Positions 1-6,752 of a stretch of 7,184 nucleotides of DNA are shown here, piece after piece; positions within the stretch are counted from its first letter, which is position 1; each line of letters begins with the position of its first letter. The notes under the pieces are model-generated. The model was given only the letters and a program-made list of their open reading frames with translations, had not been told where the DNA came from and did no database searches. The stretch covers positions 1-7,184 of the forward strand of contig JAOQAL010000156.1 in assembly GCA_025963615.1 (NCBI GenBank). Direction: 5' to 3'. Both the position numbers and the translations under genes were made by a program. Origin of the DNA: Chitinophagaceae bacterium. Its GTDB lineage: Bacteria; Bacteroidota; Bacteroidia; Chitinophagales; Chitinophagaceae.

Positions 1-270
1 GCCGGGAAAATGTGGGATATGTTTTACCAAACATTATTTAATTCTCCCTTTTATCAAAATTATTCCCGTATCTTTCTTGAGAAAAAATTTGAACCATCGG
101 CCTTCACTGCCAAACTGGGATTAAAAGACCTGAACCTGGTGCTGCGGCAAGCCGCCGCTGTCAATCAGCCAATGCCATTGGCCCGGTTGCTTCAAACAAA
201 CATGCAGCAATTAGTAGCCAGTGGCAAAGACCAGATAGACTGGAGCGCTGTATCAACGGCCGTTAGTTAA
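1..270 (+). CDS. 3-hydroxyisobutyrate dehydrogenase-like NAD(P)-dependent oxidoreductase, C-terminal fragment
   Basis: This is the last 89 codons of a gene that begins outside the window. The frame is open from base 1, so the ATG at 10 is an internal methionine. The fragment resembles the all-helical C-terminal domain of the beta-hydroxyacid dehydrogenase family (3-hydroxyisobutyrate, tartronate semialdehyde and related dehydrogenases). It has the family pattern of an aromatic-rich helix (MWDMFYQTLF), then F-x-KLGLKDLNLVL, then NQPMPLARLL. The KD-L-L-L-A...PMP arrangement is typical of the segment that packs against the substrate pocket. The Rossmann NAD(P)-binding domain and the catalytic lysine lie upstream and cannot be examined, so the substrate is unknown. 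Cytosolic location is inferred from the family. The gene ends in TAA 100 bases before the next plus-strand frame, and no strong terminator separates the two. Confidence 0.75.
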   Translation, partial: AGKMWDMFYQTLFNSPFYQNYSRIFLEKKFEPSAFTAKLGLKDLNLVLRQAAAVNQPMPLARLLQTNMQQLVASGKDQIDWSAVSTAVS

Positions 271-291
271 AACATCTGATAATCCAGGTAG

Positions 292-327
292 TTTGCTTTA
301 CATTTAGTTATTGCGTTTGTATCTTTA
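292..327 (+). promoter_or_regulatory. Weak candidate Bacteroidota promoter for the AsmA-like gene
   Basis: TATCTTTA at 320-327 matches seven of eight positions of a TAnnTTTG -7 element. A TTTG at 292-295 could serve as the -33 element, but the 24-base gap is longer than the usual spacing of about 19 to 21. The site lies in the only spacer before the AsmA-like frame, which is the main reason for listing it. Confidence 0.2.
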
Positions 328-330
328 ATG

Positions 331-361
331 CTTGCCTGAGTAGTTTTTAATTCAGTGCAAG
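331..361 (+). promoter_or_regulatory. Hairpin just upstream of the AsmA-like start codon
   Basis: CTTGCCTGA (331-339) can pair with TCAGTGCAAG (352-361). This gives a 9-bp stem with one bulged base and a 12-base T-rich loop. The sequence after the stem is moderately T-rich (CTTATTTCATT). It could be a weak terminator for the upstream oxidoreductase gene, or a structure in the 5' leader of the AsmA-like gene, whose TTG start follows nine bases later. The sequence alone does not decide between these. Confidence 0.3.
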
Positions 362-370
362 CTTATTTCA

Positions 371-2671
371 TTGATTGAAAAGAGAATCATCCGACGCACT
401 TTAAAACTCACGGGCATTATTGTTTGTGTGCTTGGCGTTTTACTTACTTCTTTTCATTTCTGGTTCCGGGATCATGCAGAAGAAGTTATTGAAGATGTCG
501 TGAATGCCCGGTCAAAGGGCACGGTGAATCTCAAACTGAAAAAATTCAGGTTTAATTATTTCAGCAGGAAGATGGAACTTCAAAATGCTATTTTTTATAC
601 CACCGACTCCATCAATTCACCTACCGCTTACCGCTTCAAAATTAATAAAATCAAGATTGAGCTGCATTCTTTATGGCAACTTGTTTTTAATGGCAAACTG
701 GATATTGAATCGCTTACGCTGATCAATCCTGATGTAGAAGCTATCCGGTTAAAGCCGGTCAAGAATGCGGATCAGGGAGAAATCTCCATTTCACAGGAAA
801 TGGGCCGCATTTATAATTCTATCCATGATGCGCTGGAGTTTCTTGATGCCAAACGGTTTTTAATCGAAGAAGGAAAATTCTCTGTCATAAATAAAATTGA
901 AGCCGGCAAATTACCTATCACGATTTCGCATATCCATTTCCTGGTTGACAACACAGAAAACGATTCATTGGGAAATAATATCAGCGAACACCCGAACCCG
1001 GATAATATGATTTTGCGCACCCATACGCAGGATATCAGTCTGCCGGATGGGAAGCACCGTCTCAGTTTCAGAAACCTGCGGATCAACATCCGAAAGCAAT
1101 CCATTGAAATGGATAGTTGTACTATTTCAGCTGAAAAAACAGAAGGAGGGCATACGGCATTCCGTTTTTTCTTTGACACCCTTCATCTTTCCTCTGTTGA
1201 TTTTGGTGCTTTGTATAAATACGATATTATCAAAGCTGATTCTGTATACTGTACAAAACCTCAAATACAACTGGTCCTCGAATTAAAAGACAAAAACAAC
1301 ATCAAGACCCCACTTCCTTCTTTAAAAAAAATAATTCAGCCACTGACCGGCGACCTTCAGCTGGGATATGTTGGTATCAAGAACGCCGATATTAATATTG
1401 AAACCAACCGTAATGATCATTCCACTACGTTCACATCGCAGAATGATAATATCGAAATTACGGGTCTCCACATCAATAGTGACTCTACGGATCCGCTGGT
1501 AGTAAAAAGTTTCGCCATGGCTATCCGTGACTATGAAACATTAAGCCGGGATAGTACCCTCGCTTATCGTTTCGACAGTGTTAAATTTAATAACAGCAAA
1601 GTAGTATTAAGCAATTTTACAGTGAAAACGTTGGCCGGAAAAATTCCACCGGACGTTGAACGCAGTTATTCCATTCCCATGCTTGAACTAAATAATCTTT
1701 CCTGGGATGAGCTACTGTTTAACCGGAACATTAAAGCCAGTAAGGCCGTACTTTACTATCCTGTTGTGAACTATAAAAGGATAAAACCACGAAAGCAAAA
1801 TCAACGGCTTAAGTTGTTTCGCGACCTGGGCCATATTGACGCTGTAACGGAACTGCAGCAACTCCAGGTGATCAATGGCCAATTGAATATGGAATTTGAC
1901 CAGCGGACCCGGATCACGTTGCAGGGTGCAGATCTTATTGTTTCCAGCAACGAACTGCTGGGTTCCAGGAATATAAAATCAATTCAGCGTTCCCTTACTC
2001 AATTGCAGTTCGACAAGGGCCTTCTGCTGATTAATGACCTGAGAGCTGAACTGCATAACGTGCATTTTACAGGCAAGGAAGAGCAATTACTGGCTGAAGA
2101 CGTGACGGTATATGACCCGACGAAGACATTATCGGCCACAGCAAAGGATGTTGTAATCAATGAGCTATATTATACTGACAGCACGAAAAGTATCAGTGTA
2201 GATGGGCTCGCCTGGCAGCAAGCCACCGTCAATCTGGGCGTTTTCCCAAAACAATCAAAACCATCCAAGTCCTCCATTACCATTAAAAATATTTCCGGTA
2301 ACAACACCTCCCTTACGATTCAAAATCCTTTGCAAACCATCAGTACTACGATCCGGACATTGGCTGCAGATGAATTAAGAAAACCAGGCAATGAAAAAAC
2401 AACTATTTCCGGATTGCATGCGGTTGGTGACAATTTCAATCTTGTTCAGCATTCATTATGGATAGAAACAGGCAGCTACGATATCCATGACAAAAAAAGC
2501 GCGGTATTCAGCAATGCCTGCATCCAGGAAGACGGTGTTACCAGTTCGTTCACCGGCATCGTCGCGGGGATTCGTTTTGTTCCAGATGTTGCGGAAATTA
2601 TGAAAGGGCACTACCATTTGGAAAAAGTGTCAGTGAATGAGCCGCTGATCCATTTAAAAATAAATAGATAA
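371..2671 (+). CDS. AsmA/DUF748-like membrane-anchored envelope protein, N-terminal part (ends at an in-frame TAA)
   Basis: This 766-residue frame encodes a protein with one N-terminal hydrophobic segment at about residues 13-32, preceded by basic residues (EKRIIRR). The anchor is inner-membrane type, with the rest predicted in the periplasm. The body is a long run of short beta-strand-like segments without enzyme motifs, such as SLTLINPDVEAIRL near residue 115 and LEKVSVNEPLIHL at the end. This is the look of AsmA/TAM/DUF748-type proteins, which are thought to bridge the envelope and handle lipid transport or outer-membrane homeostasis; that role is only inferred here. The start is TTG at 371: a stop lies upstream at 341, no ATG falls between, and the first in-frame ATG (572) would delete the membrane anchor. 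No clear Shine-Dalgarno is present, which is normal in Bacteroidota. The frame stops abruptly but continues in phase after the stop, so this is probably not a complete protein. Confidence 0.7.
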   Translation: MIEKRIIRRTLKLTGIIVCVLGVLLTSFHFWFRDHAEEVIEDVVNARSKGTVNLKLKKFRFNYFSRKMELQNAIFYTTDSINSPTAYRFKINKIKIELHSLWQLVFNGKLDIESLTLINPDVEAIRLKPVKNADQGEISISQEMGRIYNSIHDALEFLDAKRFLIEEGKFSVINKIEAGKLPITISHIHFLVDNTENDSLGNNISEHPNPDNMILRTHTQDISLPDGKHRLSFRNLRINIRKQSIEMDSCTISAEKTEGGHTAFRFFFDTLHLSSVDFGALYKYDIIKADSVYCTKPQIQLVLELKDKNNIKTPLPSLKKIIQPLTGDLQLGYVGIKNADINIETNRNDHSTTFTSQNDNIEITGLHINSDSTDPLVVKSFAMAIRDYETLSRDSTLAYRFDSVKFNNSKVVLSNFTVKTLAGKIPPDVERSYSIPMLELNNLSWDELLFNRNIKASKAVLYYPVVNYKRIKPRKQNQRLKLFRDLGHIDAVTELQQLQVINGQLNMEFDQRTRITLQGADLIVSSNELLGSRNIKSIQRSLTQLQFDKGLLLINDLRAELHNVHFTGKEEQLLAEDVTVYDPTKTLSATAKDVVINELYYTDSTKSISVDGLAWQQATVNLGVFPKQSKPSKSSITIKNISGNNTSLTIQNPLQTISTTIRTLAADELRKPGNEKTTISGLHAVGDNFNLVQHSLWIETGSYDIHDKKSAVFSNACIQEDGVTSSFTGIVAGIRFVPDVAEIMKGHYHLEKVSVNEPLIHLKINR

Positions 2672-2872
2672 AATGACATTATCCATCGTGAAAATAAGCC
2701 CGCTGATTTAACGGTTGCAGACCTGACGGTTGAAAATCCCCTGCTCTATATTGAAAGCCAAGACAAACAAGGCAATACATTTATACAATGGAACAGGAAG
2801 GAGCAACAAAAGATAAAAAATGAATGGCATTTAAAAAAAATCCAGCTTAGCAGGGAAAACAAATCCATTGCG

Positions 2873-4267
2873 GTGGGCTCTATCATCCTGCGTGGAGCCG
2901 GATTCAGTTATACGGGTAACCAGGGCAAACATGTTGCTGTTGATAACGGGGAAGTGAATATCGAAACAGAAAACATCGTACTTACGGCCCAGCCTGGTCA
3001 ATCCTGGGATTGGTCCGCCTTAATAAAAAATGTTTTTGTAAAAAACCTGAATCATTTTGCTGTAAAAAACAAGGGCATCCTAACCCTCCAGGATGTTGCG
3101 GCGAAAAATATAAATCTCTCTTCAGCAACTATAAAAAACATACCGGCATTACTAAACAATAACAACGCTTTCCAGCTTACCAACAGCGGCGGAAATTATG
3201 TCGACCGGGAACATATTTTCAACTGGGATAATTTATCATTTGATCAAAACAGTCATACCCTTTCTGTTGATGGTCTTAATTATCAACCGGCTCTTTCAAG
3301 GGATTCGCTTGTAGCCGCATATCCCTACCAGGTAGATTATATTACAGCCAGGACGGGCAGGATGCAGTTACTGGATGTTGATCTTGCTGCCTACATCAAC
3401 GACTCGATCCTGAAAGCGGGAAGGCTGGTCATTGAGCAACCCATCATAACAGCTTACCGGGATGCGACAAAACCTTTCAGGCACGGGTACCTGAAATCTT
3501 TGCCTACGGTCGCCATCCGGAAAATACCGCCTTTCTTTTCGTTGGATGCCATCGAATTAAATGATGCCACGGTAACCTACCTGCAAGTCGATAAGAAAAC
3601 ATTAAAAACAGGCACGATTCCCGTTACGCATCTTACCACGTCTTTATCAACTATCCGCAATTATGATTTAAAAGAAACCGATAGTCTTGAATTGAATGCT
3701 GAAGGATTGCTGATGGATAAAATTCCGGTAAAATTAAGGGTCCGCGAATCCTATGATGACTCCCTGGCGGGTTTTAGTCTTTTTCTGCATATCAGTCCGG
3801 CGGGGCTCAGCATATTAAATCCCGTTTTAGTGCCATTAGTTTCTGCAAAATTAAAATCAGGATGGCTGGATAGCCTGTTTATGCAGGTAAATGCGGATGA
3901 ATATGCGTCGATCGGTGAAATGAAAATGAACTACCGTAACCTGAAAATCGCTGTATTAAAGAAAGGGAATGAAAATGATAAAACGCTGGTTACCCGGTTA
4001 GCCAATTTCGCTGCGAATACTTTTTTCCTGAGACATAAGAACAGCAAAAGAACCGGCGCTGTCTATTTTGAACGCAACCGTGAAAGATCTTTCTTCAATT
4101 ACCTTGTTAAAATGACCATTAGTGGCATTGCCAATAGTGCGGGCATCAAAAAGGATAAGAAAAAAATACGCCGTTATCAGAGAGAAAAGACCAGTACGGG
4201 AAATCAAAAGAAGACTGGTTTACACGTTGGCCCTGCCTCATTAGCAGGAATGAATTCTATGGGCTGA
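2873..4267 (+). CDS. AsmA/DUF748-like protein, C-terminal part (downstream of the in-frame stop)
   Basis: From the GTG at 2873 this frame gives 464 residues, but that start is probably artificial because open, coding-like sequence of the same phase extends back to the stop at 2669. The piece has no signal peptide or membrane anchor of its own, so alone it could not reach the periplasm. It continues the beta-rich pattern. Near its end it carries the segment I associate with large Bacteroidota AsmA-like proteins: GEMKMNYRNLKIAVLKKG at about residues 347-364, then TRLANFAANTFFLRHKN, a TGAVYFERNRERSFFNYLVK block at about 393-412, and a small hydrophobic stretch followed by a lysine-rich tail (KKDKKKIRRYQREK). 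That segment is known to me only as a family pattern, without an assigned reaction. The last 20 or so residues are Gly/Ser/Met-rich and unlike the rest. The gene ends in TGA, convergent with the lipoprotein gene. Confidence 0.6.
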   Translation: MGSIILRGAGFSYTGNQGKHVAVDNGEVNIETENIVLTAQPGQSWDWSALIKNVFVKNLNHFAVKNKGILTLQDVAAKNINLSSATIKNIPALLNNNNAFQLTNSGGNYVDREHIFNWDNLSFDQNSHTLSVDGLNYQPALSRDSLVAAYPYQVDYITARTGRMQLLDVDLAAYINDSILKAGRLVIEQPIITAYRDATKPFRHGYLKSLPTVAIRKIPPFFSLDAIELNDATVTYLQVDKKTLKTGTIPVTHLTTSLSTIRNYDLKETDSLELNAEGLLMDKIPVKLRVRESYDDSLAGFSLFLHISPAGLSILNPVLVPLVSAKLKSGWLDSLFMQVNADEYASIGEMKMNYRNLKIAVLKKGNENDKTLVTRLANFAANTFFLRHKNSKRTGAVYFERNRERSFFNYLVKMTISGIANSAGIKKDKKKIRRYQREKTSTGNQKKTGLHVGPASLAGMNSMG

Positions 4268-4282
4268 AAATGAAAGAATGTT

Positions 4283-4319
4283 AAAATAAAAAAGCTACCC
4301 TGATTCACCGGGTAGCTTT
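4283..4319 (-). terminator. Intrinsic terminator between convergent genes
   Basis: AAAGCTACCC (4291-4300) and GGGTAGCTTT (4310-4319) form a perfect 10-bp stem around a 9-base loop. Read on the minus strand, the stem is followed by TTTTTTATTTT, a good U-tract, so it should end the DUF2911 transcript 26 bases after its stop codon. On the plus strand only a short T-run (TTTCTCC) follows, so termination of the AsmA-like transcript would be weaker, though the stem could serve both directions. Confidence 0.85.
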
Positions 4320-4344
4320 CTCCATATTATCATCAAAACAGCAC

Positions 4345-4884
4345 TTATTCTACTTTAAAATCTACCTCAACGTCACTCCATAACAGGGACACTTTCCCAT
4401 CTTTTGAAATGGTGTAGGTTAATTTTTCAGAGGCAGGAGAAGCCTTACCAGGCTTTACATTCACGTTCAAGGCATCCTTAGCCTTGTTCTTTTCATAGTC
4501 ATAGGCACCCCAGGTATTCGGCTCCTTATTAAAAATAAGGGTCCAGCTATCATCTTTGTTCCAGCGTGTGAAGAAAGCATATTTACCTGCGGGTAACGGC
4601 TGACCTTCCACTTTTACATCTTTACTTATTTCGAATGTGGTTGCTTCGTTAGCACCTGCGCGCCATACCTGTCCTTGTTTGGGTTCCAGGTCTTTTCCAA
4701 CTGTTCTTCCTTTTACCGAAGGCTGACTGTAATCAATGGTAACCACGGCGCCGCTGCTGATTGTTTCTTTCACCACAGCGGGTGGGCTTGGCCTTTTGGA
4801 TTTATCTTCAGGCTTTGATTTATTTCCCTGACCGCAGGCTGTTAAACCAGCAATAGCGGCAACAACCAGTAAGAATGACTTCAT
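4345..4884 (-). CDS. DUF2911 domain-containing lipoprotein
   Basis: This 179-residue protein begins with a lipoprotein signal peptide: MKSF, a hydrophobic core, and the lipobox LTAC with the lipidated cysteine at residue 17. A lysine- and proline-rich linker (about residues 20-37) follows. The DUF2911 domain then shows its usual motifs: IDYSQPSVKGR (50-60), VWRAGANEATT (73-83), LPAGKYAFF (97-105), WTLIFNK (114-120) and WGAYDY (125-130). The family is common in Bacteroidota and has no established biochemical role; a beta-rich periplasmic or cell-surface protein is likely. The residues after the cysteine (GQGNKSK) do not clearly match the acidic surface-export signal known for some Bacteroidota lipoproteins, so the side of the membrane is uncertain. 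The ATG start places the lipobox correctly. It has its own candidate promoter upstream and a strong terminator downstream, so it is probably its own transcription unit. Confidence 0.9.
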   Translation of the reverse strand: MKSFLLVVAAIAGLTACGQGNKSKPEDKSKRPSPPAVVKETISSGAVVTIDYSQPSVKGRTVGKDLEPKQGQVWRAGANEATTFEISKDVKVEGQPLPAGKYAFFTRWNKDDSWTLIFNKEPNTWGAYDYEKNKAKDALNVNVKPGKASPASEKLTYTISKDGKVSLLWSDVEVDFKVE

Positions 4885-4927
4885 AAATTAAATTTTAATG
4901 ATTAAGATATATAAAATTACGAATAAG

Positions 4928-4960
4928 CAAATATCCGGCCCGATTAAATATCTAACAATT
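4928..4960 (-). promoter_or_regulatory. Candidate Bacteroidota promoter for the DUF2911 lipoprotein gene
   Basis: On the minus strand, AATTG (4960-4956) is followed after 20 bases by GATATTTG (4935-4928). The latter matches seven of eight positions of TAnnTTTG, and the spacing fits the Bacteroidota -33/-7 arrangement. A start site near 4921-4924 would leave a leader of roughly 40 bases before the ATG. The 76-base spacer is AT-rich and carries no other clear signal. Confidence 0.4.
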
Positions 4961-5470
4961 CTACCGTTCAACATTCTTTTTAAGATTGTTGAGTCCCAAT
5001 TCCATTTGCCCGCCATACATTTTATCGTAGGTGATGCTTAAAAATTTTTCCCAGGGATACCAGCGTAACCTGAAATCGAGGTACCATTGAACGGTTAATG
5101 AATCGCTTGAGTTATAGGTAATTACTTTCCATCCGCTGGTAACCGATCTGTTGCTTCCTGAGTTGAATTGTGCTATTACTTCATCCGCCTTTTTTTCTGT
5201 AATAACAATGGATGCCAAAGTGGAAGAAACCCGGGCTTCGGTTAAATTACCATCTTTCAGCGTGACTGGTGTTATTGTTAACGTATCAAATCCCGGATAC
5301 CAGTTTTTCCATTTATTCAAATCACTAATTTCATTTAATACTGTTCCAGCTTCCGCATTCATATTTATAGCCCTTGAAATACGCACCTGAGAAGGAATAA
5401 ATAATGAGATGGCGGTTATAATAGCAAATAATGAAAGAAGGCTTATTAACCCAAACCGGATAATTTTCAC
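4961..5470 (-). CDS. Membrane-tethered SRPBCC (START/Bet v 1-like) family protein
   Basis: The 169-residue product has one N-terminal transmembrane segment (about residues 6-25, ending in LFIPSQVRISRAI) followed by a compact SRPBCC-type domain. Family hallmarks are the first strand after the anchor (VRISRAINMNAEAGTVLNEISD), the WKNWYPG turn at about 54-60 and a C-terminal helix (MYGGQMELGLNNLKKNVE). SRPBCC domains form a helix-grip fold with a deep hydrophobic cavity and bind lipids or other hydrophobic ligands; the ligand here is unknown. At 169 residues it is compact for an anchored SRPBCC protein, so the fold may be minimal. The start is GTG at 5470: the next internal methionine (residue 37) would remove the anchor, and a stop lies 21 bases upstream in frame. 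No clear ribosome binding site is seen. It lies 47 bases after the ABC permease gene on the same strand and may share its transcript. Confidence 0.8.
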   Translation of the reverse strand: MKIIRFGLISLLSLFAIITAISLFIPSQVRISRAINMNAEAGTVLNEISDLNKWKNWYPGFDTLTITPVTLKDGNLTEARVSSTLASIVITEKKADEVIAQFNSGSNRSVTSGWKVITYNSSDSLTVQWYLDFRLRWYPWEKFLSITYDKMYGGQMELGLNNLKKNVER

Positions 5471-5517
5471 TGATTCAGTTTTAATCTCTTACTAAAGATG
5501 TTATTGTTCAATCATTA

Positions 5518-6618
5518 CTATTCCCAACGGAAAACCTTTATCGCAACCGCAAACACGATGATTCCCCAGATACCCAGTATCCCCATTTGTTTCCAGCAAC
5601 TGGTAAGATGGGCGCCTTCGAAAGCCACCCTGCGCAATGAATCGTTCACGGCAGTCAATGGCAATATTTCTACCAGCCATTGTATACTTTTTGGCAAAGC
5701 GCCTTTTGGGAAAAAAGTTCCTGATAAAAAATACTGCGGAAACATAAAAAGGTTGGCGTAAATCGGTATGACATTCTGGTTTTTCGATACGGAACTAATG
5801 ATAAAACCAAAACCCATAAATACCAATAAGGCAACGATACTGATTATCATTAATTCAAGAAATGTAACGAAACCGTTTGCCAGTGTAAAGTCGTAAAAAT
5901 ATTTTCCAATCAGGATCAGCACGATTACGGTAGTCAATTGGTAAATCAGCCGGGCGAGGCTTTCGCCAATTACGATATAGGTCTTTTTTACCGGCGACGC
6001 GTACATTCTTTTTAATACCAGCGTTTCACGAAGGTTGAAAAATAAAAAAGCTACCCCAAATACGGAGGCGCCGATCAATGAAAAACCAATCATGCCTGGT
6101 AATAAGAAATCAATCCTTTTATAAATACGCCCGGGCACTACTTCCGAAGAGATACTGGCGACTTCCGGCACCGGATTTAAAAGTTGGTTTACACCATTAA
6201 CGATATTTCTCAATATTCCCTGGAAGGCGGGAATTTGCAGTTGGTTTGCCGAAGAATAGCGGTAATGCAACTTATATTTTGTACCTGCGGAATCTTTTTC
6301 CGTCTGCTGTATGTCGAGTATCGCCGTAATGCGGCCTTTCCTCATTTTATCCTCCAGTTCCGCTTCGGGACCTTCTTCCAGGTTGAGTAAGGGAGAGTTT
6401 TTGATTGCGAAATAAACAGGATTTAACGTATCCGCCTTTTTATCAATCGCGATATCCATTGACACACCGCCATCGCCACCCAGCGATCCGAATATTACAA
6501 TGAGTACAATCGGAAAAAACAAACTAAAAAAAACTGATTGAGGACTTTTAAAAATAGCTTTCAAACTGGCCTTCATGATGGCCAACAATGCGGTAAACTG
6601 ATTATATGGTTTTGACAT
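5518..6618 (-). CDS. ABC-2 type transporter permease
   Basis: This 366-residue integral membrane protein has the layout of the ABC2_membrane_3-type permeases. A first transmembrane helix (about 28-46) is followed by a large extracytoplasmic domain (about 47-170). Five further helices lie at about 171-195, 222-242, 252-276, 284-304 and 347-362. The cytoplasmic loop LRETLVLKRMYASPVKK (196-212) matches the conserved R-x-x-x-T-L-x-x-L/M-x-x-S/T-P segment that contacts the ATPase. The block FLSGTFFPKGALPKSIQWLV then LPLTAVNDSLRR (297-330) is the ABC-2 C-terminal signature. Such permeases pair with a separate ATP-binding subunit to export drugs, lipids or polysaccharides; the substrate cannot be read from sequence. 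No ATPase gene lies in the window, so its partner must be elsewhere. The ATG at 6618 is preceded 20 bases away by a perfect -7 motif. The downstream neighbour is the SRPBCC gene. Confidence 0.92.
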   Translation of the reverse strand: MSKPYNQFTALLAIMKASLKAIFKSPQSVFFSLFFPIVLIVIFGSLGGDGGVSMDIAIDKKADTLNPVYFAIKNSPLLNLEEGPEAELEDKMRKGRITAILDIQQTEKDSAGTKYKLHYRYSSANQLQIPAFQGILRNIVNGVNQLLNPVPEVASISSEVVPGRIYKRIDFLLPGMIGFSLIGASVFGVAFLFFNLRETLVLKRMYASPVKKTYIVIGESLARLIYQLTTVIVLILIGKYFYDFTLANGFVTFLELMIISIVALLVFMGFGFIISSVSKNQNVIPIYANLFMFPQYFLSGTFFPKGALPKSIQWLVEILPLTAVNDSLRRVAFEGAHLTSCWKQMGILGIWGIIVFAVAIKVFRWE

Positions 6619-6638
6619 CCGGAATTAATTAAAGTGCA

Positions 6639-6646
6639 CAAAGGTA
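6639..6646 (-). promoter_or_regulatory. Candidate -7 element (TACCTTTG) upstream of the ABC permease gene
   Basis: TACCTTTG on the minus strand is an exact match to the Bacteroidota TAnnTTTG -7 consensus, 20 bases before the permease ATG. It would give a very short leader of about 15 bases. No TTG-type -33 element is found at the expected distance, which lowers confidence. If real, the permease (and perhaps the SRPBCC gene) is transcribed independently of sppA. The rest of the 134-base spacer after sppA shows no clear terminator. Confidence 0.4.
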
Positions 6647-6752
6647 TGAGAGCGTCTATTGGTTATAGTTTTTGGTTTTTGTTTCGTGTTATTTCTAATC
6701 ACGTTGAGATCCATGACGGCAAATCAAATCATGCAACAACCAAGCAATACCA

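Larger units (their letters stand above)
371..4267 (+). pseudogene. Single large AsmA-like gene interrupted by one in-frame TAA (2669-2671)
   Basis: The frames 371-2671 and 2873-4267 share one phase, and the 67 codons between them (2672-2872) contain no stop. Removing the single TAA gives one frame of 1,298 codons plus the terminal TGA. The intervening codons read as the same protein type, with PADLTVADLTVENPLLYIES echoing the strand pattern just before the stop (VSVNEPLIHLKI). No in-frame ATG, TTG or GTG occurs before 2873, and the first in-frame ATG is at 3362. One base substitution would explain the stop, for example AAA (Lys) to TAA, which would restore a lysine between INR and NDI. This could be a true nonsense mutation, a sequencing error or, much less likely, stop read-through. 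No frameshift is needed. Confidence 0.7.

Noticed and set aside
811..1179. Minus-strand ORF of 122 codons inside the AsmA-like gene
   Set aside because: It lies antisense to a strongly coding frame and has no recognisable domain.
2673..2711. ATG one base after the TAA (2673) as the start of a separate downstream gene
   Set aside because: It lies in a different frame from the downstream coding sequence and hits a stop at 2709 after 12 codons.
4229..4249. CCTGC...GCAGG inverted repeat near the end of the AsmA-like frame as a terminator
   Set aside because: The stem is only 5 bp, lies inside the coding region and has no T-tract, while a far better hairpin follows at 4291-4319.
4183..4284. Alternative-frame reading of the AsmA-like C-terminus, suggesting a late frameshift
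   Set aside because: One alternative frame runs to a TAA at 4282 and another to a TAG near 4243, and the in-frame tail is oddly Gly/Ser/Met-rich. Neither alternative looks clearly more protein-like, so a frameshift cannot be supported from this sequence alone.
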